From positions 98,948-162,947 of the forward strand of contig NZ_NJFZ01000042.1 in NCBI RefSeq assembly GCF_002270355.1: a DNA stretch of 64,000 bases, read 5' to 3'. Shown in pieces: positions 63,201 to 64,000 of this stretch. This DNA comes from Flectobacillus sp. BAB-3569. GTDB taxonomy: Bacteria; Bacteroidota; Bacteroidia; Cytophagales; Spirosomataceae. A program made the translations under genes and the position numbers. Within the stretch, counting starts at the first letter, position 1; each line of letters begins with the position of its first letter. The notes under the pieces are model-generated. The model had not been told where the DNA came from. It saw only the letters and a list, made by a program, of their open reading frames with translations, and did no database searches.

Positions 63201-63636
63201 AGAAATCGACCGTATTAATATCAGCTTTAGGGTCAACCTCTCTCAAAAAATCAGTCAATAATGGCCCTGATTCACGTGCTTCCAGATAAGGAACCAATTC
63301 TTTTGCTAAGATATCATCGTATCTGAAGGGGAATTTTTCGGCATATTCTTCTACAAAGAAATCAAAAGGATTTATCACCTCCATTCGAGCTATTACCTCA
63401 ACCTCTACACTTAGCTCTTTTGTTTTTTCAGGAAAGACGACCCTCGCTTGATAGTTTCCAAATGGATCTTGTTGCCAGTTAATAAAATGCTCTTCGGGCG
63501 TAATTTTCAAGGAATATCCTTCAATCGCAGTTCGCGAATGCGGCGCAGGTCTTAATCTAAAAATATGGGGAGACAAGCTGACGCTACGATCAAACTTATA
63601 CTTAGTTTTGTGAGAAATCGCAACTTTTAAAGACAT
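60211..63636 (-). CDS. Transglutaminase-DUF2126 fusion protein of the ATP-grasp/alpha-E system
   Basis: 1141 residues. N-terminal bacterial transglutaminase region (about 1-260) with C181 in [14 protein letters not shown], H230 in [15 protein letters not shown] and D246 in LDPTSGLF. The long remainder is the DUF2126 region (about 330-1120): [83 protein letters not shown] and the [22 protein letters not shown] end. DUF2126 resembles an amidoligase of the glutamine-synthetase fold in family predictions. No signal peptide. It is upstream of the ATP-grasp/transglutaminase pair on the same strand and completes the known three-part cluster. Confidence 0.92.
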   Translation of the reverse strand: [1141 protein letters not shown]

Positions 63637-63860
63637 ACGAGATTATTTTGAAGGTTCAATCATGGATTTATGTAAAAAAAGTGAAAAAATCCATGAAATG
63701 TCAACCTCCAAATAAAAATTTATAAATTCTCTTAAAGAAATTATATTCTACTTAATATTCACTTTACATTTTGATTATTTTAGAATACTCTCTTTATTCA
63801 AAATTATATTTCATCATTATCAACAATAACAACTTTACCTTTACACTCATTTATCATTGA

Positions 63861-64000
63861 CCATAATGCTCATTTTGAGCAGTATGACTTTACCGAAAAT
63901 CCTCAAACCATAATGCTCATTTTGAGCAGTATGACTTTACTAGAAAAATCCTCAAACCATAATGCTCATTTTGAGCAGTATGACTTTACTTAAAATCTTC
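63861..64000. repeat. Tandem array of palindromic 33-bp repeats, running off the right edge
   Basis: Three identical 33-bp units at 63861-63893, 63908-63940 and 63957-63989 (period 47 and 49). Each contains a hairpin centred on TGCTCATTTTGAGCA, extended to 11-bp arms with one mismatch. Spacers of 14 and 16 bases are nearly alike (both contain GAAAATCCTCAAA or GAAAAATCCTCAAA), which excludes a CRISPR array. The gap 63637-63860 shows nothing else. Confidence 0.85.

Noticed and set aside
63861..64000. Possible CRISPR array
   Set aside because: Spacers are 14-16 bases and nearly identical to each other; no cas genes. It is a tandem repeat.
1..64000. tRNA, rRNA or tmRNA genes
   Set aside because: No cloverleaf-like or rRNA-like stretches were noticed on reading; a covariance-model search would be needed to exclude them formally.

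Overview
The window is AT-rich DNA from a member of the Bacteroidota, most likely the Cytophagales (Spirosomaceae/Cytophagaceae-like). The evidence is SusC/SusD proteins with an ECF sigma/FecR pair, Bacteroidota-type promoters (TAnnTTTG with an upstream TTG), lipoprotein-rich secretomes, a NUDIX-type AraR regulator and a LytS/LytTR two-component pair. Genus is not determined. I found no rRNA, tRNA, CRISPR array or insertion sequence.

Layout. (1) 1-4.9 kb: the edge of a NUDIX-family regulator, then a large secreted ThuA / PQQ sugar dehydrogenase / PKD / cytochrome c fusion. (2) 4.9-10 kb, minus strand: a probable copper-handling locus with a small Cys protein, two di-haem MbnH/MauG-like proteins around one MbnP-like lipoprotein, a translationally coupled small membrane protein, an outer-membrane barrel with an N-terminal CDICGC motif and a YHS metal-binding protein. 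(3) 10-15 kb: a LytTR response regulator and kinase, divergent from a Met-rich TonB-type receptor broken by a one-base frameshift. (4) 15-19 kb: a lipoprotein of unknown function and an RND/MMPL-type transporter. (5) 19-47 kb, almost all minus strand: an L-arabinose/arabinan utilisation locus. It holds galM, a transaldolase-like aldolase, a HAD phosphatase, three GH43 enzymes, a sodium/sugar symporter, araD, two GH51 arabinofuranosidases, araA, araB, a NUDIX-type araR, an FG-GAP/ASPIC lipoprotein, susD, susC, fecR and a divergent ECF sigma factor. (6) 47-50.7 kb: a bile-acid-symporter-family transporter divergent from ohrR-ohr, with a near-canonical OhrR operator between them, then a serine recombinase. 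(7) 51-56 kb: an acyl-CoA dehydrogenase/kinase pair resembling a split ACAD10/11, and a GH3 enzyme. (8) 56-63.6 kb: a transglutaminase / circularly permuted ATP-grasp-alpha-E / transglutaminase-DUF2126 cluster, followed at the right edge by a tandem array of palindromic repeats.

How the genes work together. In the arabinose locus, arabinan is bound and imported by SusC/D, cut by surface and periplasmic GH43/GH51 enzymes, and carried into the cytoplasm by the sodium symporter. Arabinose then goes through AraA, AraB and AraD to xylulose 5-phosphate, with NUDIX AraR and sigma/FecR as likely regulators.

Two things run across the window. Five genes each need exactly one extra base in an A/T homopolymer to restore the expected protein: the TonB receptor, galM, a GH43, a GH51 and the FG-GAP lipoprotein. 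This points to homopolymer under-calling or to genuine slippage/phase variation. Several intergenic regions carry strong hairpins, and two look like small-RNA genes, one of them antisense to the susC leader.
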